From contig CASENE010000082.1 in the NCBI GenBank assembly GCA_949289265.1, positions 1-54,360 of the forward strand: 54,360 nucleotides of DNA, read 5' to 3'. The translations under genes were made by a program, and so were the position numbers. The notes below the pieces were generated by a model. It saw nothing but the letters and a program-made list of their open reading frames with translations. It made no database searches and was not told the origin of the DNA. This document shows, piece after piece, positions 35,925 through 44,705 of the stretch; within the stretch, counting starts at the first letter, position 1; every line of letters begins with the position of its first letter. Origin of the DNA: an uncultured Bacteroides sp. Its GTDB lineage: Bacteria > Bacteroidota > Bacteroidia > Bacteroidales > Bacteroidaceae.

Positions 35925-37472
35925 ATGTCCGAACCATCCGCACAGACAAATCCGGCTTCCCGGTTACCAGACATCTCCGACATTGTTTACCTGAATCCTG
36001 ACTATCATTTCAAGAACGACCTCGACCGAATCGTGATGTATTCCCGTCAAGAGGTGGCCCGATACAGTTCAGCGGAATGGATTGGCTACATCCACCCGGC
36101 GCAGGCGCGGATACTTGCGCTCTTCACGCAAGGGAGGACGTGGGGAGAGAATATGCAATTGTTAGCCGAGTCTTTCCACCTGACGTTTGAGCAGGCGCAA
36201 GAGATTGTGGCTCCTTATGTCTGCAATGAGGAGTCTTTCTTTACAGAGACACTGGGCGAAAAGGTGTATTTCCCGAAACAAGTATTGATAGACGCAGAAA
36301 CGTTCCGGCAACGGCAAACCGGATACGACTTCAGCGACGAAGACCTCACCCCGACCCAAAGTCCGGTGAACCTGAAAAACGACCGGATGCACCGGGCGCC
36401 CCAGTCGCTGATTTTCATGGTGAACAACCGGTGCGTCACGCAGTGCAAATATTGCTATGCCGACAAGCATACCCGTTGCCGGGAGATGAGCACCGAGCAG
36501 ATTCTCCGCTTCATCGACGAGGCGCACCGGCTCAAGATGTCATACATCGACGTCATAGGAGGCGAGTTTTTCCTGAAAAAAGACTGGGACATCCTGCTGC
36601 GGCACCTGGTGGAAAAACGCCTCACCCCGACTTATATATCCACCAAGATTCCCTTGCGGGAAGAGGACGTGCGTCGGCTGAAGGATACGGGATATGACCA
36701 CATCGTGCAGATTTCGCTGGACACGCTGGATTATGACAAGTCGCGGCAAATCATCCACAGCTGGCCTTCGTATATAGAAGAGTTGAAACGAGGCTTCGAC
36801 TACCTGCAGCAATACGGCTTCACCCTCTACGTGGACACCATCCTGACGCGGCACAACACAACGGAAGAAGACATGCAGGCCTTGTTCGGCTACCTGAAAA
36901 CCGTGCAGGGGCTGAGCCGATGGGAAATCAGGGTGCCGGAATATTCCATCTACCACAGCCGGACGTTCTCCGAAGTCAAGCCATCCAAAGAGGAAGCGGT
37001 CCGGATTTGCAACTATGTGCGCAAAGTCATCCAGCCCGTTTCCCCCTTTCACATCCTGGTGAACGACGACGCGCTGAGGAATCCCTTCCGCCAGGGGCAA
37101 TGCAAAGACCTGTATTTTGAGGGAGGCCAGTGCGGTGCCTTGCACGACAAATGTTTCATCCTGCCCGACGGCAAGGTGACCCTTTGCGAACGCCTGTATT
37201 GGCATCCGCAGTTCATCATCGGCGACCTGACCACCCAAAGCCTGGAGGAAATCTGGCAGTCGGAACGGGCGAAATCGCTTCTTTCGCTCAAACAATCCGA
37301 TTTTCGCGACCAAAGCAGATGCAGTCATTGCAATAATTTCTATTTTTGCAACGAAAACCACCGTCGATGCTGGGTGCGCGTCATCAAAGCCTATGGGGCG
37401 GAGAACTGGGACTTTCCAGACCCGCACTGCTGTTATGCGCCGCCTCTGCAAACCGACATGATGTATCAATGA
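35925..37472 (+). CDS. Radical SAM/SPASM peptide maturase
   Basis: The 515-aa protein has an N-terminal ~150-residue region with no Cys motif, possibly a leader-binding domain (EWIGYIHPAQARILALFTQG, then SFHLTFEQAQEIV). The radical SAM core follows: CVTQCKYCYADKH with Cys 170, 174 and 177 binding a [4Fe-4S] cluster, and IDVIGGEFFL as the GGE-type SAM-binding motif. The C-terminus is a Cys-rich SPASM region (QCKDLYF, CGALHDKC, VTLCERLYW, CSHCNNFYFC, HCCYAPP) for auxiliary clusters. Such enzymes install crosslinks or other changes in peptides. Start ATG 35925 is the first Met after the repeats. The next gene is 23 bases downstream. Substrate: very likely the precursor at 35338. Confidence 0.9.
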   Translation: MSEPSAQTNPASRLPDISDIVYLNPDYHFKNDLDRIVMYSRQEVARYSSAEWIGYIHPAQARILALFTQGRTWGENMQLLAESFHLTFEQAQEIVAPYVCNEESFFTETLGEKVYFPKQVLIDAETFRQRQTGYDFSDEDLTPTQSPVNLKNDRMHRAPQSLIFMVNNRCVTQCKYCYADKHTRCREMSTEQILRFIDEAHRLKMSYIDVIGGEFFLKKDWDILLRHLVEKRLTPTYISTKIPLREEDVRRLKDTGYDHIVQISLDTLDYDKSRQIIHSWPSYIEELKRGFDYLQQYGFTLYVDTILTRHNTTEEDMQALFGYLKTVQGLSRWEIRVPEYSIYHSRTFSEVKPSKEEAVRICNYVRKVIQPVSPFHILVNDDALRNPFRQGQCKDLYFEGGQCGALHDKCFILPDGKVTLCERLYWHPQFIIGDLTTQSLEEIWQSERAKSLLSLKQSDFRDQSRCSHCNNFYFCNENHRRCWVRVIKAYGAENWDFPDPHCCYAPPLQTDMMYQ

Positions 37473-37495
37473 CTTATCCATAAAGAACTGACACT

Positions 37496-39807
37496 ATGCA
37501 CACCCTTTTCAAGAACCTCTTCCTAAGCCTCTGCCTGTGCCTGGCTGCTACGGGCGCATACGGACAGACTATACAAATCCAGGGCAACGTGATAGACCCG
37601 GACAGCCTCCCCGTGAGCGACGTGAGCGTGGTGATGCAACGGCCGGACTCCACCTATGTGGGAACGGCCATCACGGACAGCCAAGGCGTCTTCCGGCTGG
37701 ATTATTCCGGAGGAGGATACCGGTTGTATTCAGCCACCTGAACTACAACACCTGCGTGGTGGAGCGGGAATCGCCGCAGGCGGGCACGGTGATGCTGACG
37801 CCCAGCGCCAACCAACTGGAGACCGTGACCGTCACCGCCGAGCGTCCCCTGGTGAAGATGGAAGACGGGCACCTGAGCTACGACATGAAGCAGCTGATGG
37901 GCGACCGTACATTCGACAGTGCCTTCGAGCTGCTGAAGGCCATCCCCTTGGTGAGCGGCAGCGAAAACTCGCTGGAAATCACCGGCAGCATGAGCGGCAC
38001 CAGCATCCTCATCAACGGACGGCCGTCCAACCTGTCGCTCAGCCAGCTGTACACCTACCTGAAATCCATGCCGGCCGACAAGATAGAAAAGGCGGAGCTG
38101 ACCTACAATGCCCCGCCGCAATGGCACGTGCGGGGAGCGGCCATCAACGTCGTCATCCGGAAAAGCGAACGGTACGAGATGCAGGGGCAGGTGCAAGGGC
38201 AGTGGAGGAACCAGCACGTCAACAGCTATACGGGCATCGGCAGCCTGTTCGTGTCCAACAAGACATACAGCTACGACGTGATATACAACTACGGCAACTC
38301 GCGCTTCGCCAGCCAAATCAACACGGACGGGCGCCACACGGTGGGCGAGGACGTGTATGACATCCACACAGCCAAACACTACCGTAACCGGTCGCAAAGC
38401 CACAACCTGTTCGGCAACTTCTTGTATAACATACCGGGCAACCACCAAATAGGATTGAGCTACAACGGACAGTTTTCCCCGAAAAACGACAACAAGTTGT
38501 TTGCGGAAAACAATCTGTTCTCCGACGCGCGTTCGGGCGACACCGGCAAGTCGCAGCTGCACGACGTGCGCGCCACCTACGATGCCCCTTTCGGGCTGCG
38601 CGTCAGCGGCGAATATACTTACTACGACAGCCGGATGCAGCAGGACATGCAGTATTTCCCCAAAAGCGGGACGGAGGAAAACGCCTTTCAGTACGACCGC
38701 GAGCAGCGCATCCACCAATACTTGGTGACGGCCGACATGAGCCACAAACTGCCCGGAGACTGGCGGCTGAACTACGGCGGGCAATACAACCACACCCAGA
38801 CCCGCAACCGGCAGGATTATGACGACCGGCTGAACAGCGGCGCGGAGAGTTTCCAGCAGTGGACGGACATGAGCGAAGACCGGGCCAGCCTCTACGTGGG
38901 CGCCAGCCAGTCGTTTGCCGGAAACAAAGTGTATATGTCATTGTCGGTGCAAGGAGAATATTACCGCATCAACGACGAAAAAGAATACAACCTGATTCCC
39001 AACGTCAACCTGATTTACCGGCCACACCCCAAGCACATCCTGCAACTGATATACAGCACCTATCGGGGCTATCCGTCTTATTGGTCACGACAAGACTATA
39101 CCCTGCACGAAGACGAATACACCATCCGGAAGGGCAACCCGGCATTGCCCCCTACGCGGTTCAACCAAGCCTATCTGGTTTATGTGCTCAACAACAAATA
39201 TGCGCTACAAATGTCTTATACCAAGACCAAGAATTTCTATATGATGCAGACCTACCAGTCGCCCGATGAACTGCAGATGATTTACCAAGAGATGAATACA
39301 GACTTCGCTTCCAGCTTCAACATGGTGCTCAGCGCGCCGGTCCGCATAGGCAAGAGGTTCACCAGCAACCTTTCGGCCACGTTATACAGCGAACGCTACA
39401 AAAGCAGCCAATGGCATGACCTGTCGTTCGACCGCCGGAAATGGACGGGCTTTTTCCGGATGAACAACTGGCTGACGGTGTCCAAAAAGCCCGACATTTC
39501 GCTCAATGTCATCGCCCACTACCAGACTCCCAGAATACAAGGCATTTGGGACTTAAGCAACACCTGGGGAGTGGATGCCACCTTGAAATGGCGGTTCGCC
39601 AAAGAGAAAGCCACTTTAAGCCTGGGGTGCTACGACATGTTTGAAAAGAATTATCCCAACTACAAGATACGCTATGCCACGCAATGGCAGGACACGAGCG
39701 AACGGAAGTTCAAACGGAGCTTCGTGGTGAGCTTCACTTACCGGTTTAACAACTACGAGGAGAAACGGCAACGGAGCGTGGACACCTCGCGCTTCGGCAC
39801 CGACTGA
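37496..39807 (+). pseudogene. Outer-membrane beta-barrel (TonB-receptor-like), frameshifted
   Basis: Reading begins at ATG 37496 with a signal peptide (LFLSLCLCLAATGAYGQ) and a carboxypeptidase-regulatory-like domain (IQGNVIDPDSLPVSDVSVVM, GVFRLDY). It stops at 37739. The same protein resumes in another frame (FSHLNYNTCVVE) and runs to 39807. It includes a plug-like part (VTVTAERPLVKMEDGHLSYD, SILINGRPSNLSLSQLYTYL) and a long barrel of the OMP_b-brl_3 type (QHILQLIY-like strands, final VSFTYRFNNYEEK). One base appears to be missing around 37721-37730, where inserting a G would restore YRLVFSHLNY. It may be a true mutation, a slippage state or an assembly error. It would export or import the peptide at the outer membrane. 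Confidence 0.8.
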
Positions 39808-39810
39808 CCC

Positions 39811-42006
39811 ATGGGCAGCAGACGATTCCCGGTGTTCAGGCAGCACGACTCCATGCAATGCGGGGTGTGCTGCCTGCAAATGATGTGCGCCTACTTCGGC
39901 AAGCGTTTTTCCCTGCAAGCATTGTCGCAACGGTGCGTGCCCACGGCAGAGGGAGTGTCGCTCTATGCCCTCTGCCAGGTGGCGGAACAGTTGGGTCTGC
40001 AGACCGCTTACGGCAAAGTGAGCCTGGAAGAGCTGCAGGCCGTCCGGAGGCCCGGCATCCTGCACTGGAACCAGAACCACTTCGTGGTGCTCTACCGCAT
40101 ACGCCGTCGCCGCTATTACCTGGCCGACCCGGGCAAAGGAAGAGTTACGCTGAAAGAAGCGGAGTTCAAGAAGCACTGGCTGAGCACGCATTCGCAGGGG
40201 CAGGAGAAAGGCATTGCCCTCTTTCTGCAACCCACCCCCGCCTTCCAGGCTCAACCGGAATCTCCGCAGGGAGAGAAACGCTCGTTCCGCTTCCTCTTCG
40301 GCTACATCAGGCAATACCGCCGCTACTTCGGGCAAATCCTGCTGGGGTTGCTGTTGGGGTGCGTGCTGCAGCTCATCTTCCCCTTCCTGACACAGGCCAT
40401 CGTGGATGTGGGCATCCGGGAGCAGGACATCGGCTTTGTCTACCTCATCCTGCTGGGAGAGCTGATGCTGGTGGGCAGCCGCACGGCGGTGGACTTCATC
40501 CGCCGCTGGATATTGCTGCACATCAGCATGCGCATCAATATCTCGCTGGTGAGCGACTTCTTCATCAAACTGCTGAAATTGCCGATGGCCTTCTTCGACA
40601 CGAAGCTGACGGGCGACCTGCTGCAACGCATGAACGACCACCAGCGCGTGCAGCAGTTCCTCACCACCCAGACCCTGAACGTGACGTTCTCGCTGCTGAC
40701 CTTCGCCGTGTTCGGCGCGGTGTTGTGGGGATACGACACGCGCATCTTCCTCATCTTCCTGGCGGGAAGCCTATGCTACGGAGGATGGATATCCCTGTTT
40801 CTCAAGCAACGCAAGCAGATAGATTACCTCTACTTCGAGAAGCAGGCCAAGAATAACAACCAGACGTATCAGTTCATCACCACCATGCAGGAAATCAAAC
40901 TGCAAGACTGCGAACAACGCCGACGGTGGGAGTGGGAAGACGTGCAGGCCGAACTGTTTGAGACCAACCAGAAAAGCCTGAAGCTGCAACAGGCGCAACA
41001 GGCCGGCAGCATCTTCATCAACGAACTGAAAAACATCGTCATCACGGTAGTGGCTGCCACGGCCGTCATCGAAGGACAGATGACGCTGGGCATGATGCTG
41101 GCCGTGCAATACATCATCGGACAACTAAACAGTCCCATTGAACAGCTGATGCAATTCATCTATTCGCTGCAGGATGTCAGCATCAGCCTGGAGCGCATCA
41201 ACGAAATACACGAGATGGAGAACGAGGAGAAGCAACCGCAAGCATTGACCGCATACACGGGTACAGACCGAAGCCTCCGCCTGCGGCACGTGGATTTCAA
41301 ATATGACCCGTATGCCTTGCAAAAGACGCTGAACGACGTGGATTTCCTCATCCCCGCAGGACGGGTGACGGCCATTGTGGGCGCCAGCGGAAGCGGGAAA
41401 ACGACCCTCGTCAAACTGCTGCTGGGGTATTATCCGGCCCTGAGCGGCGAAATCAGCATCGGCGGCACCCCCATCGGCCAGTATAGCCCGAAATGGTGGA
41501 GAAGGCAATGCGGCGTGGTGATGCAGGAGGGAGTGATTTTCTCGGAAAGCATCGCACGCAACATTGCCGTGGGCGACGGGGAGATAGACCGTCCACGCCT
41601 GGAACAGGCCGCCCGCATTGCCTGCATCGAGGAGTACATCCTGCGCCTGCCGCTGAAGTATGACACCCGGATAGGGCCGGACGGCATAGGGCTGAGCCAG
41701 GGGCAGAAGCAGCGCATCCTCATCGCACGGGCTGTCTACAAGAACCCGGATTACATCTTTCTGGATGAAGCCACCAACTCGCTGGACGCCAACAATGAAC
41801 GGGCCATCGTGAAGAACCTGAAGGAATTCTACCAAGGGAAAACAGTGGTCGTAGTGGCCCACCGCCTAAGCACTGTGCGCGATGCCGACCAGATTGTGAT
41901 GATGGACAAAGGGCGTGTGGTGGAAACCGGCACGCACGAGACCTTGACTGCCGCCCGCGGGGCTTATTACCAATTGGTGAAAAACCAGTTGGAACTGGGA
42001 CACTGA
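39811..42006 (+). CDS. C39-peptidase-containing ABC exporter
   Basis: This 731-aa protein starts with a C39 peptidase domain: RQHDSMQCGVCC with Cys 17, HWNQNHFVVLY with His 90, and YYLADPGKG with Asp 106. Six membrane helices follow, then an ATPase domain (Walker A GASGSGKTT, signature LSQGQKQR, Walker B YIFLDEATNSLD, H-loop VVAHRLST). It is a bacteriocin-type exporter that cuts the leader after Gly-Gly during transport. All peptidase and ATPase residues are present. It starts three bases after the barrel gene and is followed after 14 bases by a small membrane protein. The precursor with a GG leader at 35338 is its obvious substrate. Confidence 0.93.
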   Translation: MGSRRFPVFRQHDSMQCGVCCLQMMCAYFGKRFSLQALSQRCVPTAEGVSLYALCQVAEQLGLQTAYGKVSLEELQAVRRPGILHWNQNHFVVLYRIRRRRYYLADPGKGRVTLKEAEFKKHWLSTHSQGQEKGIALFLQPTPAFQAQPESPQGEKRSFRFLFGYIRQYRRYFGQILLGLLLGCVLQLIFPFLTQAIVDVGIREQDIGFVYLILLGELMLVGSRTAVDFIRRWILLHISMRINISLVSDFFIKLLKLPMAFFDTKLTGDLLQRMNDHQRVQQFLTTQTLNVTFSLLTFAVFGAVLWGYDTRIFLIFLAGSLCYGGWISLFLKQRKQIDYLYFEKQAKNNNQTYQFITTMQEIKLQDCEQRRRWEWEDVQAELFETNQKSLKLQQAQQAGSIFINELKNIVITVVAATAVIEGQMTLGMMLAVQYIIGQLNSPIEQLMQFIYSLQDVSISLERINEIHEMENEEKQPQALTAYTGTDRSLRLRHVDFKYDPYALQKTLNDVDFLIPAGRVTAIVGASGSGKTTLVKLLLGYYPALSGEISIGGTPIGQYSPKWWRRQCGVVMQEGVIFSESIARNIAVGDGEIDRPRLEQAARIACIEEYILRLPLKYDTRIGPDGIGLSQGQKQRILIARAVYKNPDYIFLDEATNSLDANNERAIVKNLKEFYQGKTVVVVAHRLSTVRDADQIVMMDKGRVVETGTHETLTAARGAYYQLVKNQLELGH

Positions 42007-42020
42007 CCGCCGGACTGCGG

Positions 42021-42269
42021 ATGATCGTAAACACTCAACAGACTCAACCGATATCCATGGAAACAAGAAGCCAACAAATAGAGAAAATCATCCGGCAACC
42101 CCTCCCGCCACTGTTGCGCTGGGGAACCCTCCTTATTGCCCTCTTGGTCATGGCACTGCTGGCAGTAGCCTGCTTCGTGCCCCTGCCGGACACCAGACAC
42201 GACGTTGCCCCTGCCGGGCCGCCGCGCACTTTCGTAGAAAGGCTGTGGCCGGACAGGGGCAACCCCTAA
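42021..42269 (+). CDS. Short membrane protein resembling the start of a HlyD adaptor
   Basis: The product (82 aa, or 70 aa from ATG 42057) has QQIEKIIRQPLPPLLRWGTL followed by a transmembrane helix (LIALLVMALLAVACFVPLPD). This closely follows the N-terminus of HlyD-type membrane fusion proteins in Bacteroidetes (PPLLRWG then helix then PD). The periplasmic coiled-coil and lipoyl-like domains are absent; the frame ends after about 25 more residues. It may be a truncated adaptor or a genuine short partner of the exporter. It ends 10 bases from the converging HU gene, so any missing part would have been lost by deletion. Confidence 0.55.
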   Translation: MIVNTQQTQPISMETRSQQIEKIIRQPLPPLLRWGTLLIALLVMALLAVACFVPLPDTRHDVAPAGPPRTFVERLWPDRGNP

Positions 42270-42279
42270 AAGACAAGGC

Positions 42280-42546
42280 TTATTCCAGAGCCAGCTCGGC
42301 ACCGGGTTTGAACCTTACCACTTTCTTGGCGGGAATCTCGACTGGTTTCTGGGTGGCAGGGTTGACACCCTTGCGCGCGGCACGCTGGGAGACAGCGAAT
42401 GTGCCGAATCCAACCAGAGATACCTTGTCGCCCTCTTTCATAGCATTTGCAACGGTGGCCACAAAGGCTTCGAGCGCCTTTTTGGCATCGGCCTTCGACA
42501 GCCCGGACTGGGCAGCCATGGCATTGACTAATTCTGACTTATTCAT
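42280..42546 (-). CDS. HU-family nucleoid DNA-binding protein
   Basis: This 88-aa protein is a canonical HU/IHF-fold: MNKSELVNAMAAQSGLSKAD, KKALEAFVATVANAM, then GDKVSLVGFGTFAVSQRAAR and the DNA-binding arm RKGVNPATQKPVEIPA, ending KVVRFKPGAEL. It bends and compacts DNA. It converges with the peptide cluster. No -7 box was evident upstream. Confidence 0.93.
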   Translation of the reverse strand: MNKSELVNAMAAQSGLSKADAKKALEAFVATVANAMKEGDKVSLVGFGTFAVSQRAARKGVNPATQKPVEIPAKKVVRFKPGAELALE

Positions 42547-42640
42547 AATGTTAGGTATTAAATTGGTAAGTAACTAATCCTATTTGGTTTCTACTATATT
42601 CAGGAGTCAGAAGGAGTTAAAAGGAGTTATCGCTTCGCTC

Positions 42641-42703
42641 AAGGAGTCAGAGGCCAATACCTTTATGTATATCGTCGGGGCAACTATTGGCCTATAACTC
42701 CTT
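42641..42703. repeat. Inverted repeat upstream of HU
   Basis: AAGGAGTCAGAGGCCAATA (42641-42659) pairs with TATTGGCCTATAACTCCTT (42685-42703) with few mismatches across a 25-base loop. Further AGGAGTT/AACTCC units lie outside. Function unknown. Confidence 0.65.
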
Positions 42704-42956
42704 CCAACTACCTGTAACTCCCTCTTACTACTAAAGACAGTATCAATTAATTTTGCGCATCTACTTATAAAATTAAGGACCATGAAGGAACGACGTCCGA
42801 GAATTCCGCCCGGCAGGGACAATGACGGGATGCCCCACCGGACAAATGTAAGGCAATATTTCTGAACAGCAAACAAAAACGCTGAAAAACAGTCTCCTTT
42901 TAGTGAAAATAAAGGAATAAGACAGGCATTTTCTGCCGGAAAACAGAAATTATTCG

Positions 42957-42964
42957 TACTTTTG
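42957..42964 (+). promoter_or_regulatory. -7 promoter element of the rhomboid operon
   Basis: TACTTTTG fits TAnnTTTG and lies 60 bases before ATG 43025. Confidence 0.5.
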
Positions 42965-43024
42965 CGCCCGTCCACCCCGCCCGGACGCGGAGGGACACCG
43001 TTAACGAAAGATTGCTTTGATTGT

Positions 43025-43765
43025 ATGAATCCACTACCTACTGTCACCAAAAACCTGCTTATCATCAACGTGCTGATGTTTCTTGCCACGCTGGCAGCGG
43101 AACGTTATGGCATCGACCTGGGCGACTACCTGGGACTGCACTTCGTCTTGTCCGACCGGTTCAACGCGGCACAGCTCATCACCTACATGTTCATGCACGG
43201 AGGATTCCTGCATCTGTTTTTCAACATGTTTGCCGTGTGGATGTTCGGCCGTATTCTGGAGCAGGTGTGGGGACCGAAGCGTTTCCTGTTCTACTACATG
43301 ATTTGCGGCATCGGCGCAGGCCTTATCCAGGAGGCAGTGACGGGCATACACTATTACACGCTGCAGGCAGGCTTGTCGCCCGAAGCGGTGGAGGCCGTGA
43401 TGAACGAGGGCAGCCGGGCACTGAGCCAGAACATGAACTTCATAGACCCCGTGATGGCCAATCTGAACCTGACGCTGAACAGTTCGACGGTGGGCGCATC
43501 GGGAGCCATCTATGGTATCCTGCTGGCTTTCGGCATGCTGTTTCCCAACGAACGGATGTTCATCTTCCCCCTGCCCTTCCCCATCAAGGCCAAGTGGTTC
43601 GTCATCGGGTATGCGGTGATAGAACTGTATGCAGGGCTGGCCAACAATGCGGCCGACAACGTGGCCCACTTTGCCCACCTGGGCGGCATGATTTTCGGTT
43701 TCCTGCTCATCCTGTATTGGAAAAAGAACGATAAAGGCAACAACCATGGCTACTATTTTAACTGA
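43025..43765 (+). CDS. Rhomboid intramembrane serine protease 1
   Basis: This 246-aa membrane protein has about six helices. Rhomboid features are LITYMFMHGGFLHLFFNMFAVWMFG (His and Asn of the active-site region), TVGASGAIYGILLAFG with the catalytic Ser of GxSG, and NVAHFAHLGGMIFGF with the catalytic His. The protein cleaves membrane proteins within their helices. It begins after the promoter at 42957, has a second rhomboid gene overlapping its end by 20 bases, and probably shares its mRNA with it and with the phosphatase-fold gene. Confidence 0.92.
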   Translation: MNPLPTVTKNLLIINVLMFLATLAAERYGIDLGDYLGLHFVLSDRFNAAQLITYMFMHGGFLHLFFNMFAVWMFGRILEQVWGPKRFLFYYMICGIGAGLIQEAVTGIHYYTLQAGLSPEAVEAVMNEGSRALSQNMNFIDPVMANLNLTLNSSTVGASGAIYGILLAFGMLFPNERMFIFPLPFPIKAKWFVIGYAVIELYAGLANNAADNVAHFAHLGGMIFGFLLILYWKKNDKGNNHGYYFN

Positions 43766-44642
43766 CCTGAAAGAGAGTTTCCGCCGGGGCAACGTGCACA
43801 TCCGGCTCATCTATATCAACGTGGCCGTCTTCCTGACGGCGACGCTGGCGGGCATCGTGCTGCAACTGTTCAACCTGTCGGCGGGAAGCCTGCTGCAATG
43901 GTTCGAGTTGCCAGCCTCGCTGTCCCGCTTTGTGGTGCAGCCGTGGTCGATACTGACGTATATGTTTCTGCACGCCAACGTGTGGCACATCCTTTTCAAC
44001 ATGCTGTGGCTCTACTGGTTCGGGACGCTGTTCCTGCAGTTCTTCTCGGCCCGGCACCTGCAGGGGCTCTACTTCCTGGCAGGCATCTGCGGGGGCGTGC
44101 TCTACATGCTGGCCTACAACCTGTTTCCCTATTTCCGCCCGATGACGGACTATGCCTTTCTGCTGGGCGCCTCGGCCTCGGTGTTGGGCATTGTGGCCGC
44201 CACGGCCTACCGCGAGCCCAACTACCCCATCCGCCTGTTGCTCATCGGCACCATCCGCCTGAAATACCTGGCGCTGATAGTCATCGGCCTGGACGTGCTG
44301 TCCATCACGGCCGACAATGCCGGGGGACACATCGCCCACCTGGGCGGAGCCGTGGCCGGATGGTGGTGGGCCGCCAGCCTGAGCAAGGGGGCCGACCTGA
44401 CGCGCTGGCTCAACCGGACGACAGACTGGGTGAAGGGGCTCTTTGTCCGCCGCCCGCGCAAGCCCAAGATGAAGGTGCACTACGGCGCCAACACCGAGCG
44501 GCAGAAAGACTATGACTACAATGCCCGCAAAAAGGCCCAGAATGACGAGATTGACTGCATTCTGGACAAGCTGAAGAAGTCGGGCTACGAGAGTCTGACA
44601 ACGGAAGAGAAGAAAAGCCTGTTTGACGCCAGCAAACGCTGA
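43746..44642 (+). CDS. Rhomboid intramembrane serine protease 2
   Basis: The 298-aa protein overlaps the first rhomboid by 20 bases. It has helices and the motifs LTYMFLHANVWHILFNMLWLY, LLGASASVLGIVAATA (Ser in GASAS) and GGHIAHLGGAVAGW with the catalytic His. A C-terminal charged tail of ~85 residues (RRPRKPKMKVHYGANTERQK) is cytoplasmic. The GxSx pattern differs slightly from the GASGA of the first protein but keeps the Ser. Two adjacent rhomboids suggest different substrates. Confidence 0.9.
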   Translation: MATILTDLKESFRRGNVHIRLIYINVAVFLTATLAGIVLQLFNLSAGSLLQWFELPASLSRFVVQPWSILTYMFLHANVWHILFNMLWLYWFGTLFLQFFSARHLQGLYFLAGICGGVLYMLAYNLFPYFRPMTDYAFLLGASASVLGIVAATAYREPNYPIRLLLIGTIRLKYLALIVIGLDVLSITADNAGGHIAHLGGAVAGWWWAASLSKGADLTRWLNRTTDWVKGLFVRRPRKPKMKVHYGANTERQKDYDYNARKKAQNDEIDCILDKLKKSGYESLTTEEKKSLFDASKR

Positions 44643-44705
44643 CATTCCGCCCGCGTCGGCCGAACAAGACATAGAGAAAGCAAAGAAAGGAGCAGAGGCA
44701 AAGCA

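Larger units (their letters stand above)
42547..43024. other. Intergenic region with inverted repeat and promoter
   Basis: 478 bases with no convincing gene, bounded by the HU gene and the first rhomboid. It holds an inverted repeat (42641-42703), direct AAGGAGTT repeats around 42611-42628 and TAACTCC copies at 42695-42720, and the promoter at 42957-42964. Confidence 0.5.
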
